Part shown: positions 8,644-15,803 of the stretch, in pieces | Numbering within the stretch: the stretch's first letter is position 1 | How the letters are laid out: each line of letters begins with the position of its first letter | From: Belnapia sp. | Lineage (GTDB): Bacteria > Pseudomonadota > Alphaproteobacteria > Acetobacterales > Acetobacteraceae | Direction of reading: 5' to 3' | Assembly (NCBI GenBank): GCA_028291445.1 | Contig: JAQGIA010000229.1 | Location: forward strand, 1 to 30,448 | DNA length: 30,448 nt | The notes under the pieces: generated by a model | Databases searched by the model: none | What the model was told of the DNA's origin: nothing | Seen by the model: only the letters and a program-made list of their open reading frames with translations | Translations under genes and position numbers: made by a program

Positions 8644-9561
8644 TCAGTATCGGGGCGCCAGCGCCGCCAGCAGCCCGCCGCCGGCAACCAGCGCCGTCGC
8701 CGCCAGCACCTGCCAGCTCAGCCGGCCCTCGCCCAGCGCCACCAGCAGCAGGGTGGAGGCGACCGGCGTGCCATAGCCCAGGGTGCCGAGCAGGCGCGGG
8801 TCGCCCCGCTTCATGCCGATATCCCAGAGAAAGAAGGCGGCCCCCATCGGCCCCAGGCCCAGCAGCAGCACCGCCAGCCATTGCCGCGCGCCAAGCGCGG
8901 CCGCCGGCTCCAGTGCCAGATGCGCGGCGAAGGCCAGCGCCGCCGAGACCAGGCAGAAGCCCGCCACCGCATCCGTCGGCACGCCGGCGAAGCGGGCGGC
9001 GAGCACCGAATACAGCGCCCAGGTGAAGGCCGCGGCGATGGCGCAGGCGAAGCCCGCCAGCGCCGCCACCGGAAAGCTGGCCCCGCCCGAGAGCAGCAGC
9101 GCCGCCCCCAGGGCGCCGAGCCCGACACCTGCCAGCCGCTGCGGCCCGAGCCGCAGGCCCCGCAGCGGCGCGGCGAGCAGCACGATCAGCAGCGGCCAGG
9201 TATAGTTCAGCAGATTGGCCTCGACCGGCGGCGCCAGGGCGAGGGCGGCGAAATACAGCGCATGGAAGCCCGCCAGCCCGCCGACCCCATGCAGCCAGGC
9301 CAGCGGCGGTTGCCGCAGCGCCCCCAGCCGGCCGCGTGCCGCGACCACGCCGAGGCCGAGCAGCCCGCCCGCGGCGAAGCCCAGTGCCGTCAGCAGCAAG
9401 GGCGGCAGCGGCTGGGCCATGCGCGCCAGCGGCGCCAGGAAGGCCCAGAGCGCCAGGGCGGCACAGCCGGCGAGCGTCGCGCCCCTGTCGCCCAAGGCGG
9501 CTATGGCGGTGGTTGACAGGGGAGCGGAAATCGCGCGGTTCTCCGGCAGCGGCGGCACCAT
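8644..9561 (-). CDS. DMT-superfamily (EamA) transporter, YddG-like
   Basis: Protein of 305 aa with about ten hydrophobic segments in two EamA-type halves. NLLNYTWPLLIVLLAA and the later FFLWDIGMKRGDPRLLG followed by GYGTPVAST recall the aromatic-amino-acid exporter YddG, where the equivalent text is a NYLWP motif and a WNxGILHG motif. It is probably an inner-membrane exporter or importer of small amphipathic metabolites. The start is uncertain: ATG at 9561 has no clear Shine-Dalgarno, and the first 30 residues (before LAGCAALALWAFLAP) look like an optional tail. It diverges from the small membrane protein gene with only 33 nt between starts, so both promoters overlap. Confidence 0.85.
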   Translation of the reverse strand: MVPPLPENRAISAPLSTTAIAALGDRGATLAGCAALALWAFLAPLARMAQPLPPLLLTALGFAAGGLLGLGVVAARGRLGALRQPPLAWLHGVGGLAGFHALYFAALALAPPVEANLLNYTWPLLIVLLAAPLRGLRLGPQRLAGVGLGALGAALLLSGGASFPVAALAGFACAIAAAFTWALYSVLAARFAGVPTDAVAGFCLVSAALAFAAHLALEPAAALGARQWLAVLLLGLGPMGAAFFLWDIGMKRGDPRLLGTLGYGTPVASTLLLVALGEGRLSWQVLAATALVAGGGLLAALAPRY

Positions 9562-9594
9562 AGGCCGGGCCGGATGATTTGCGGAGACGGTGGG

Positions 9595-9951
9595 ATGGGT
9601 TTCTGGGCGCGGACTTTCATCACGGCTTTCGCCCTTTGGGCGGCGACCGAGCTGGTGCCGGGGATCGAGGTACGGGGCCTGCTGCGGCTGCTGCTGGCGG
9701 CGCTGGTCTTCGGGCTGGTCAATGCGGTGGTGCGGCCGGTGCTGGTGCTGCTTTCGCTGCCGTTGACCATCGTGACCCTGGGGCTGTTCCTGCTGGTGGT
9801 GAACGCGGCGATGCTCGGGCTGACCGCGCTGCTGCTGCCGGGCTTCCGGGTGGATGGGTTCGGCGCGGCGCTGCTCGGCGCCATCGTGGTCTCGGTGGTG
9901 AGCTGGGCGGCCACGCGGGTGTTCAGCGGGCCGGGCCTCGGCGAGCGCTGA
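9595..9951 (+). CDS. Small four-TM membrane protein (phage holin family 4 / YvlD-like)
   Basis: Protein of 118 aa; start ATG 8 nt after GGAG. Four hydrophobic helices are visible (about 5-20, 28-50, 55-80 and 88-110), with the characteristic VNAVVRPVLVLLSLPLTIVTLGLF segment in the middle (split here as VNAVVRPVLVLL, then SLPLTIVTLGLF). Such proteins belong to the Mycobacterium-type 4-TM holin family, which despite the name is mostly chromosomal and of unknown, perhaps envelope-stress, function. No phage genes are near. It diverges from the DMT transporter. Confidence 0.8.
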   Translation: MGFWARTFITAFALWAATELVPGIEVRGLLRLLLAALVFGLVNAVVRPVLVLLSLPLTIVTLGLFLLVVNAAMLGLTALLLPGFRVDGFGAALLGAIVVSVVSWAATRVFSGPGLGER

Positions 9952-10008
9952 GTCCGGCCAAGCATCGCGGCAAGTGGACAAGCCCCCGTTCGCGCGCCAA
10001 ATGACCGC

Positions 10009-10833
10009 ATGCGCCGATCGAACCAGCCAAGCCCCGCCCCGTCCCGCCGACCACCGATGCCGGAGCAGCGCGGCGGCGCCGGCGGTGTCTGGCTGCACGG
10101 CCTGCATGCGGTGGCCGCCGCCCTGGCCAATCCCGCCCGGCGGCTGAAGCGCCTGCTGGTGACCGAGGAGGCGGAGGCGACGCTCGCCGCCGGCCTGCCG
10201 CGCACCGAAGGGGTGCCCAAGGGCGAGCCGATCTGGCGGATCGCGCCGGAACGGGCCGACCGGCACCGCTTCGGCACCTTCCTGCCCGAGGATTCCGTCC
10301 ATCAGGGCGCCGCCCTCCTGGTCGAGCCGCTGCCCAACCTGACGCTCGACCGCGCGGTGGAGAATGGCGAGGGCCCGGTGCTGGTGCTCGACCAGGTGAC
10401 CGACCCGCGCAACATCGGCGCCATCCTCCGCTCGGCCGCCGCCTTCGGTGCCAGCGCGCTGGTGATGCAGGACCGCCATGCGCCGCCGGAGACGGGCGCG
10501 CTGGCGCGGGCGGCCTCGGGCGCGCTCGAGATCGTGCCGGTGGTGCGGGTGGTGAACCTGTCACGCGCGCTGGATGAGTTGAAGAAGGCCGGGCTCTGGG
10601 TGGTCGGGCTCGATGGCGCGGCGCCGGTGACCCTGGCGCAGACCCAGGCCGGGCTCGGTGGCCGCCGGGTGGCGCTGGTGCTGGGGGCGGAGGGGGACGG
10701 GATGCGCCGCCTCACGCGGGAGAATTGCGACGAGCTGTCCCGGCTGCCGATCGCGCCGGAGATGGAGAGCCTGAATGTTTCGGCCGCCGCCGCGGTGGCG
10801 TTGTACGAGCTGGTCCGGGGAGAACACCGATGA
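10009..10833 (+). CDS. rlmB: 23S rRNA Gm2251 2'-O-methyltransferase (TrmH/SpoU family)
   Basis: Protein of 274 aa. It transfers a methyl group from SAM to the 2'-OH of a guanosine in 23S rRNA. The N-terminal substrate-binding part starts WLHGLHAVAAALANP; the C-terminal SPOUT (trefoil-knot) domain has motif 1 LDQVTDPRNIGAILRSAAAFG-like text (128-147, with N135 and R141), motif 2 LVLGAEGDGMRRLT (223-236) and motif 3 SLNVSAAAAVALYE (254-267). The last 4 nt overlap the next gene (ATGA), so the two are translationally coupled. The start is uncertain: ATG at 10009 has no good Shine-Dalgarno and the first ~25 residues are a Pro/Arg-rich tail; M17 is an alternative. Confidence 0.92.
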   Translation: MRRSNQPSPAPSRRPPMPEQRGGAGGVWLHGLHAVAAALANPARRLKRLLVTEEAEATLAAGLPRTEGVPKGEPIWRIAPERADRHRFGTFLPEDSVHQGAALLVEPLPNLTLDRAVENGEGPVLVLDQVTDPRNIGAILRSAAAFGASALVMQDRHAPPETGALARAASGALEIVPVVRVVNLSRALDELKKAGLWVVGLDGAAPVTLAQTQAGLGGRRVALVLGAEGDGMRRLTRENCDELSRLPIAPEMESLNVSAAAAVALYELVRGEHR

Positions 10834-11606
10834 GTGCTGCCGCAGACACCATCCTCGCCGCCCGCCGGGCCAAGCGGCTTCTGGCGCCGCTCGGTGGCGA
10901 CGCGCCGCAGGATATCGCCACCGGGTACGCGGTGCAGCGGGAGGTCGCCGAGGCGCTCGGCGCGGTGCCGCCGGCCGGCTTCAAGATCGGCGCGACGACC
11001 AAGCAGATGCAGGATTACCTGGGCCTTGCCGGGCCGGCGGCGGGCTTCGTGCCGCGATCTTCGGTGAATGCCAGCGGGACGGTGTTCCGCCGGGCGGACT
11101 TCCTCAATCCCGGCGTCGAATGCGAGATCGGCGTCCGGCTGGGCCGCGACCTGCCCTGCGGCCCCTGCACCCGGGAACAGGCGGCGGCGGCGGTGGCCGA
11201 GGTCTTCCCGGCGATCGAGATCGTCGAGAAGCGATACGGCGACCTGGCCACCCTGGGGACGCCGACACTCATTGCCGATCAGGTTTTCCATGCCTCGGGC
11301 GTGCTGGGGACGCCGGTCGCGGATTGGCGGGCGCTCGACCTGGGCGCGGCGCGGGGCGAATTCCGCATCGGCGGCAAGGTGGTTGGCGCCGGCCATGGGC
11401 GGGATCTGCTGGGCCACCCGCTGGAGGCCCTGGCCTGGCTGGCGGGGTCCGGTGGGGCGGCGGCCTTCGGCGGGCTGAAGGCAGGGCAGGTGGTCTGGCT
11501 GGGTTCGGTGACGCCGCCGATCTGGCTGGATGGCGTGCTCGAAGGGCCGGGCGAGGTCGAGGCGGATTTCGACCTGCTGGGAATAGCCCGGCTGCACTTT
11601 GCCTGA
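10830..11606 (+). CDS. 2-keto-4-pentenoate hydratase-like protein (MhpD/FAH family)
   Basis: Protein of 258 aa; start ATG overlaps the rlmB stop, with GGGGAG 7 nt upstream. FKIGATTK (51-58), the double glutamate in PGVECEIGVRLG (E97, E99) and the third acidic residue in PAIEIVEKRY (E130) match the divalent-metal site of 2-hydroxypentadienoate hydratases and oxalocrotonate decarboxylases. Such enzymes add water to (or decarboxylate) 2-oxo-4-enoates in meta-cleavage of aromatics. No other meta-cleavage genes are present, so the substrate may differ. Coupling to an rRNA methyltransferase is unexpected functionally and is probably a positional accident. Confidence 0.87.
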   Translation: MSAAADTILAARRAKRLLAPLGGDAPQDIATGYAVQREVAEALGAVPPAGFKIGATTKQMQDYLGLAGPAAGFVPRSSVNASGTVFRRADFLNPGVECEIGVRLGRDLPCGPCTREQAAAAVAEVFPAIEIVEKRYGDLATLGTPTLIADQVFHASGVLGTPVADWRALDLGAARGEFRIGGKVVGAGHGRDLLGHPLEALAWLAGSGGAAAFGGLKAGQVVWLGSVTPPIWLDGVLEGPGEVEADFDLLGIARLHFA

Positions 11607-11729
11607 GGGAGGACATTGCCTGAGGCAGCGCGGCAAGCCGCTGTTAACCCCGCTGGGCCATGATGCGGCTGCCGCCACCGGGCGGATGAGACCTATGTTC
11701 GCCAGGACGGCGCGAGGGAAGATATCCCC

Positions 11730-11957
11730 ATGCCCCCTGCCGATTGGAATCTGCTGACCGACGACTTCCAGCTTGCCCTGTCCCGCGAAGCGCTGCGCCA
11801 TGCCGCGGAAACCCTGGCGGAACACGCCCGGCTGCTCGCGCTGGAAATGGAACATGGAACCTTGAACGACCGTGGCGGCCCGGATGCCCTCCGGCTTTTC
11901 GCGGCGGTGGTCATGGCAACCAACCAGGATGCGTTCGGGCCGATCGGTCATGCCTGA
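11730..11957 (+). CDS. Small conserved-looking protein of unknown function
   Basis: Protein of 75 aa; ATG preceded by GAGGGAAG at good spacing. Predicted to be mostly helical (DDFQLALSREALRHAAETLAEHARLLALEME), acidic and cytoplasmic, with no signal peptide, membrane segment or cysteine. No family was recognised. Support comes from the ribosome-binding site, typical codon use, and a strong hairpin 11 nt after its stop that frames it as a single gene. Confidence 0.6.
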   Translation: MPPADWNLLTDDFQLALSREALRHAAETLAEHARLLALEMEHGTLNDRGGPDALRLFAAVVMATNQDAFGPIGHA

Positions 11958-11968
11958 GGTCGGGATGA

Positions 11969-11997
11969 GGTGCCGCCGCTGAAGGAGCGGCGGCACC
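11969..11997 (+). terminator. Strong hairpin after the small ORF
   Basis: GGTGCCGCCGCT and AGCGGCGGCACC form a perfect 12-bp stem with loop GAAGG. It is 11 nt after the stop at 11957. No U-tract follows; it may work as a Rho-assisted or structure-only terminator and also shields the following TonB receptor gene. Confidence 0.6.
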
Positions 11998-12081
11998 GAG
12001 GCCAGATGCACGCGGCGGCAGGGCTCGGCCTTATAGGGATAGCCTGCCGGCGGTGCCGCACAGCTTGCCAGCTTTGCCTTG

Positions 12082-12113
12082 TTCGTGTGAGGATTTCATA
12101 CGTTCGTATGAGG
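12082..12113 (+). promoter_or_regulatory. Operator-like inverted and direct repeats before the TonB receptor
   Basis: TCATACGTTCGTATGA (12096-12111) is a 16-bp inverted repeat with 7-bp arms. In addition TTCGTGTGAGG (12082-12092) and TTCGTATGAGG (12103-12113) are direct repeats starting exactly 21 bp apart, two helical turns. The inverted repeat overlaps the ribosome-binding site GAGG of the receptor, so a bound repressor or an RNA hairpin would block expression. The shape resembles TetR-family operators; no regulator gene is adjacent. Confidence 0.5.
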
Positions 12114-12121
12114 TCCTGGCC

Positions 12122-14158
12122 TTGCCGTCCCGGGTCATCCGCGCCGCCGTGGCGCTCTGGGCGATGGGCGCCTGCAGGGTCATGGCCCAGGAAGCCTCGC
12201 TGCCGCCTCTCGTGGTCACCGCCCCCGCCGCACCATCCGCCGCCGCCAGCGAGGTCCGGCTCGATGCCGGGCAACTCGCCGCCCGCCCCATCGCCCGCAT
12301 CGGCGAGGCGCTGGAAGCCGCGCCCGGGTTGATCGTCACCCAGCACAGCGGCGAGGGGAAGGCGAACCAGTATTTTTTGCGTGGCTTCAACCTCGACCAC
12401 GGCACGGATCTGGCGATCAGCGTGGATGGCATGCCGGTCAACATGCGGACCCATGCGCATGGCCAGGGCTATGCCGACCTGAATTTCCTGATCCCCGAGG
12501 CGCTGGGCGGGCTGCGCGTCCGCAAGGGTCCCTATTTCGCCGATGAGGGGGATTTCGCCACCGCCGGATCGCTGCGCCTGGATCTGGCCGACAGCCTGGA
12601 ACGCCCCTTCGTGCAGGCGACGGTGGGCAGCTTCGGCTATTGGCGGGGCGTGGCCGCCGGCTCGACCCGGCTGGGCAATGGCGTGCTGCTCGCGGCCGGG
12701 GAAATCGCCACCTATGACGGCCCCTGGCGCCGCGGCGATACCCTGCGCCGGCTGAACGGCCTGCTGCGCTACACCGATGGCACGACGGAGGACGGCTTTT
12801 CCCTTACCGCCATGGCCTATACCGGGCGTTGGGACGCGACCGACCAGGTGCCGGCACGGGCGGTCTCGGCCGGGCTGGTGGACCGCCTGGGCACGATCGA
12901 TCCGACGGATGGCGGGCGGGCGACGCGCACCAGCCTGTCCGGCCGCTGGGCGCGGACCGGCGAATCCGGCACCACCCGCATCAGCGCCTATGCCATCCGC
13001 TCGACGCTCGACCTGTATAACAACTTCACCTACTTCCTCGACGATCCGGTCAACGGCGACCAATTCGCCCAGGCCGACCGCCGCTGGATCCTGGGTGGCG
13101 AGATCGTCCAGAGCCTGCCCTGGACCCTGGCCGGCCGACCGGCCGAAACCCGCTTCGGCGTCCAGACCCGGCACGACGACATCCGGCTGGCGCTGACCCG
13201 CACGGCGGCGCGCACGCCGCTGTCCACGGTGCGGAACGACGTGGTGCGCCAGGACAATGTTGGCATCTTCACCGATACCACCTGGCGGCCGGTGGAGTGG
13301 CTGCGGCTGACCGGCGGGGTACGGGGCGATTGGGTCGGCGGCCGGGTCAGCAGCGATACCGCGGAGAATTCCGGCGCGGCCGGGGAATGGATCGCCAGCC
13401 CCAAGGCCGGGCTGGTGCTGGGGCCTTGGGCCAGCACGGAATTCTTCGTCAATGCCGGCACTGGCTTTCATAGCAATGACCTGCGCGGCGCGACCATCCG
13501 GGTCGACCCGACCGACCGGCTGACGCCGCTGACCCGCGTGCCGCTGCTGGTGCGGGCGCGGGGTGCCGAAGTGGGGCTGGCGACCCGGCTGGTGCCGGGG
13601 TTGGAATCGCGCCTGGCGGCCTTCGTGCTGACCCTGGGCTCCGAGATCCTGTTCCTCGGCGATGCCGGGACGACCGAGGCGAGCCGGGCCAGCCGGCGCA
13701 TCGGCGTGGAATGGACCAACCGCTGGCAGCCGCGGCCAGGGCTGGCCTTCGATTTCGACGTGGCGGCGACGCGGGCCCGCTTCACCGAGGCCGACCCGGC
13801 CGGCCGCTACATCCCCGGCGCACCCAATCTGGTGCTGGCCGCCGGGGTGACGTTGGATGAGGGCATCGGCTGGTTCGGCGCGACCCGGTTGCGCTACTTC
13901 GGTGCGCGGCCTTTGACCGAGGACAACAGCCAGCGCACCCGAGCGACGGCGCTGGTGAATGCGCGGCTGGGGTATCGCTTCGCCAATGGGCTGCGGATGC
14001 AGCTCGATGCCTTCAACCTGTTCGACACGAAGGCGAGCCAGATCGACTATTTCTACGCCTCGCGCCTGCCGGGCGAGCCCGCCGCCGGGGTGGAGGACCG
14101 CCACTTCCACCCGGCCGAGCCGCTGGCGCTGCGCTTCACCATCGCCGCCAGCCTGTAG
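12122..14158 (+). CDS. TonB-dependent outer-membrane receptor
   Basis: Protein of 678 aa from TTG at 12122 (GAGG 8 nt upstream); the GTG at 12053 would add an implausible cysteine-rich tail. A signal peptide ends near VMA-QEA. LPPLVVTAP just after it is a TonB-box-like segment. The plug domain follows (IGEALEAAPGLIVTQHSGEGKANQYFLRGF, split here as IGEALEAAPGL and YFLRGFNLDHGTD; then VDGMPVNMRTHAHGQGYADL), and then a beta-barrel with many Arg/Tyr/Trp-rich strands to FTIAASL. It takes up a scarce ligand across the outer membrane using TonB-ExbBD energy. Histidines in the THAHGQG loop could contact a metal, but the ligand is unknown. No TonB, ExbB or periplasmic binding partner is nearby. Confidence 0.9.
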   Translation: MPSRVIRAAVALWAMGACRVMAQEASLPPLVVTAPAAPSAAASEVRLDAGQLAARPIARIGEALEAAPGLIVTQHSGEGKANQYFLRGFNLDHGTDLAISVDGMPVNMRTHAHGQGYADLNFLIPEALGGLRVRKGPYFADEGDFATAGSLRLDLADSLERPFVQATVGSFGYWRGVAAGSTRLGNGVLLAAGEIATYDGPWRRGDTLRRLNGLLRYTDGTTEDGFSLTAMAYTGRWDATDQVPARAVSAGLVDRLGTIDPTDGGRATRTSLSGRWARTGESGTTRISAYAIRSTLDLYNNFTYFLDDPVNGDQFAQADRRWILGGEIVQSLPWTLAGRPAETRFGVQTRHDDIRLALTRTAARTPLSTVRNDVVRQDNVGIFTDTTWRPVEWLRLTGGVRGDWVGGRVSSDTAENSGAAGEWIASPKAGLVLGPWASTEFFVNAGTGFHSNDLRGATIRVDPTDRLTPLTRVPLLVRARGAEVGLATRLVPGLESRLAAFVLTLGSEILFLGDAGTTEASRASRRIGVEWTNRWQPRPGLAFDFDVAATRARFTEADPAGRYIPGAPNLVLAAGVTLDEGIGWFGATRLRYFGARPLTEDNSQRTRATALVNARLGYRFANGLRMQLDAFNLFDTKASQIDYFYASRLPGEPAAGVEDRHFHPAEPLALRFTIAASL

Positions 14159-14162
14159 CGGG

Positions 14163-15803
14163 CTACAGCGGCTCCCCCGCGCCGGTCCCGGCATGCGGGG
14201 TCGGGATGCACCATTCCTCGCCGCGCGCGGTGCTGACGTATTCCGGCCAGCGCAGATCGACCGGCGGATCGAAATCCGCGGGCAGCAGCGGCCCGACCCA
14301 GCCCTCGCCGCCGATGCCGCCGGTCCGCGCACGGAATTCCGCCTGCGCCGCCGCCAGCACCGCCGGCTGCGTCGCCAGGTCGACCAGGGTCAGCGCCATG
14401 GTCTTCGCCGCGACGAACATGCCTGGGTCCATCGCCGCCGGCAGGCCGCCGAGGGCATTGTAGGTCCAGTTCGGATAGGCGAAGCCCGGCGTGGGCGGGC
14501 GCAGCCTTGGCCGCCCCGCCAGCAGCCGCACCGTCGGCGCGTGCCAGCAGAATTCCACATAGTCGTCGGCGCTGAGATGCTTCTGCCAGGACGGCAGGCC
14601 GGCCCGCAGCTTCGCTTCGAAGGCCTCGGGCGGGGTGAGCTCGCTGGCGCTGGCGATGAAGGGATCGGCCATCGGCTCCAGCCCCAGCTCGCGCTGCATG
14701 GCGCGGCCGAATTCCAGCGCCGCCTCCGGGTAGCGCGGCGCGCCGACCGCCTGGAGGTTCTTCCAGGTGAGGTCGGTCATCGCCTGGTTCGGCACGCCGA
14801 CCCGGGTCTTGGTCACCCAGCGGACGAAGGCGCGGCAGCCGGTCATCGCCGCGACATGGCGGGCGTTGTTGGCCAGCACCCGCCAGATCTGTTCCTGGAT
14901 GCCGAGCGAGGAGGACCGCCAGGAATACTGGATCTGGGCGAAGCGCGGCGGCAGGTTGTCCGAGGTCGCGCCGCCATCGCCGAGGACGAACTCGTTCAGC
15001 GTCCAGGAGCCGGCATGCGGGAACATCGCCTCCTTGGTGTACTTCGTCGTGGTGTACATCAGGCAGAGCGCATCCAGCGCGCCGGGACTGCGGGCCGCGG
15101 CATGGGCGCCCTCGATCGGCACCAGGGTCGGGTCGATCCAGCTTTCCGGCGAATGCGCCTCGAAGGAGATCACCGCACTCCAATAGGCGCCGAAATGGGT
15201 GTCGCTGGTGACGGTGTTCGAAGGCCAGGGGTGCCAGACCACGGCGGCATCGAGCCCGTCGTAATAGCCCTTGGCGGCGTGGATCGGCTTGGAGCCGCAG
15301 ACCTTCTCCGCCGGCTCGCCGAACAGTTTCAAAGTGCCGGGCACGCCATGCGCCTGCATCGCCGCCTTGGCCCCGAGCACGGCGGCCAGCGCCGCGGTGC
15401 CCAGCACCGAATGCGGGTCGGTATGCCCGGCCGCATAGGGGTGCAGCCCGGCACGCGGCGCCGGATAGGGCACCGCCTGCTGCGAATTGCCCGGCACCGC
15501 ATCGTATTCGGCGAAGCTGGCGAGCGTCGGTCCCGCGCCGTTGCTCCATTGCGCGACGAAGGCGGTCGGCATGCCGCCCGAGCCTGCCTCCACCGCGAAG
15601 CCCTCGGCCCGCAGCAGTTCCACGTAGTCGCGGGCCGAGCGGTATTCCCGCCAGGCCGGCTCGGCATGCGCCCAGATGCCGGCGTTGAAGGCCGAGAGCC
15701 GCGCCTCGTTGGCGGCGATCCAGGTTAGGGCGGTCTCCCTTGGGGCGGTCTCCCTTGGGGCCGTCTCCCTTGGGGCAGTCTCGCGCTGCTGCGTGTTGGT
15801 CAT
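14163..15803 (-). CDS. M20-family amidohydrolase, AbgB-like
   Basis: Protein of 546 aa, start ATG overlapping the stop of the upstream solute-binding gene by 4 nt (ATGA), so translation is coupled. The M20 metallopeptidase core is visible: AAGHTDPHSVLGTAAL (metal-binding His region), GEPAEKVCGSK (acidic residue and turn), and a long middle domain, resembling the p-aminobenzoyl-glutamate hydrolase subunit AbgB and related carboxypeptidase-like amidohydrolases. It probably cleaves an amide or peptide brought in by the ABC system. Right after MTNTQQ the protein has four RETAP-type 5-aa repeats (residues 7-26) that are not part of the fold; they come from a 15-bp DNA tandem repeat. The length, some 60 aa above typical, is partly explained by the tail. 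Confidence 0.85.
   Translation of the reverse strand: MTNTQQRETAPRETAPRETAPRETALTWIAANEARLSAFNAGIWAHAEPAWREYRSARDYVELLRAEGFAVEAGSGGMPTAFVAQWSNGAGPTLASFAEYDAVPGNSQQAVPYPAPRAGLHPYAAGHTDPHSVLGTAALAAVLGAKAAMQAHGVPGTLKLFGEPAEKVCGSKPIHAAKGYYDGLDAAVVWHPWPSNTVTSDTHFGAYWSAVISFEAHSPESWIDPTLVPIEGAHAAARSPGALDALCLMYTTTKYTKEAMFPHAGSWTLNEFVLGDGGATSDNLPPRFAQIQYSWRSSSLGIQEQIWRVLANNARHVAAMTGCRAFVRWVTKTRVGVPNQAMTDLTWKNLQAVGAPRYPEAALEFGRAMQRELGLEPMADPFIASASELTPPEAFEAKLRAGLPSWQKHLSADDYVEFCWHAPTVRLLAGRPRLRPPTPGFAYPNWTYNALGGLPAAMDPGMFVAAKTMALTLVDLATQPAVLAAAQAEFRARTGGIGGEGWVGPLLPADFDPPVDLRWPEYVSTARGEEWCIPTPHAGTGAGEPL
15729..15788 (-). repeat. 15-bp in-frame tandem repeat in the M20 gene start
   Basis: Four units begin at 15729, 15744, 15759 and 15774; the first two are identical, the third differs at one base and the last is degenerate. 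On the minus strand each encodes Arg-Glu-Thr-Ala-Pro. It lies 13-73 nt inside the coding region. Copy-number changes keep the frame and only alter the N-terminal tail length. Confidence 0.9.

Noticed and set aside
9595..9951. Holin-family protein as a sign of a prophage
   Set aside because: No other phage gene, integrase or attachment site is visible; this family is largely chromosomal in proteobacteria.
11948..14332. 794-codon open frame on the minus strand opposite the TonB receptor
   Set aside because: Shadow of the receptor gene; composition is biased to Arg, Gly, Ala and Pro with no domain, and it crosses the hairpin and operator region.
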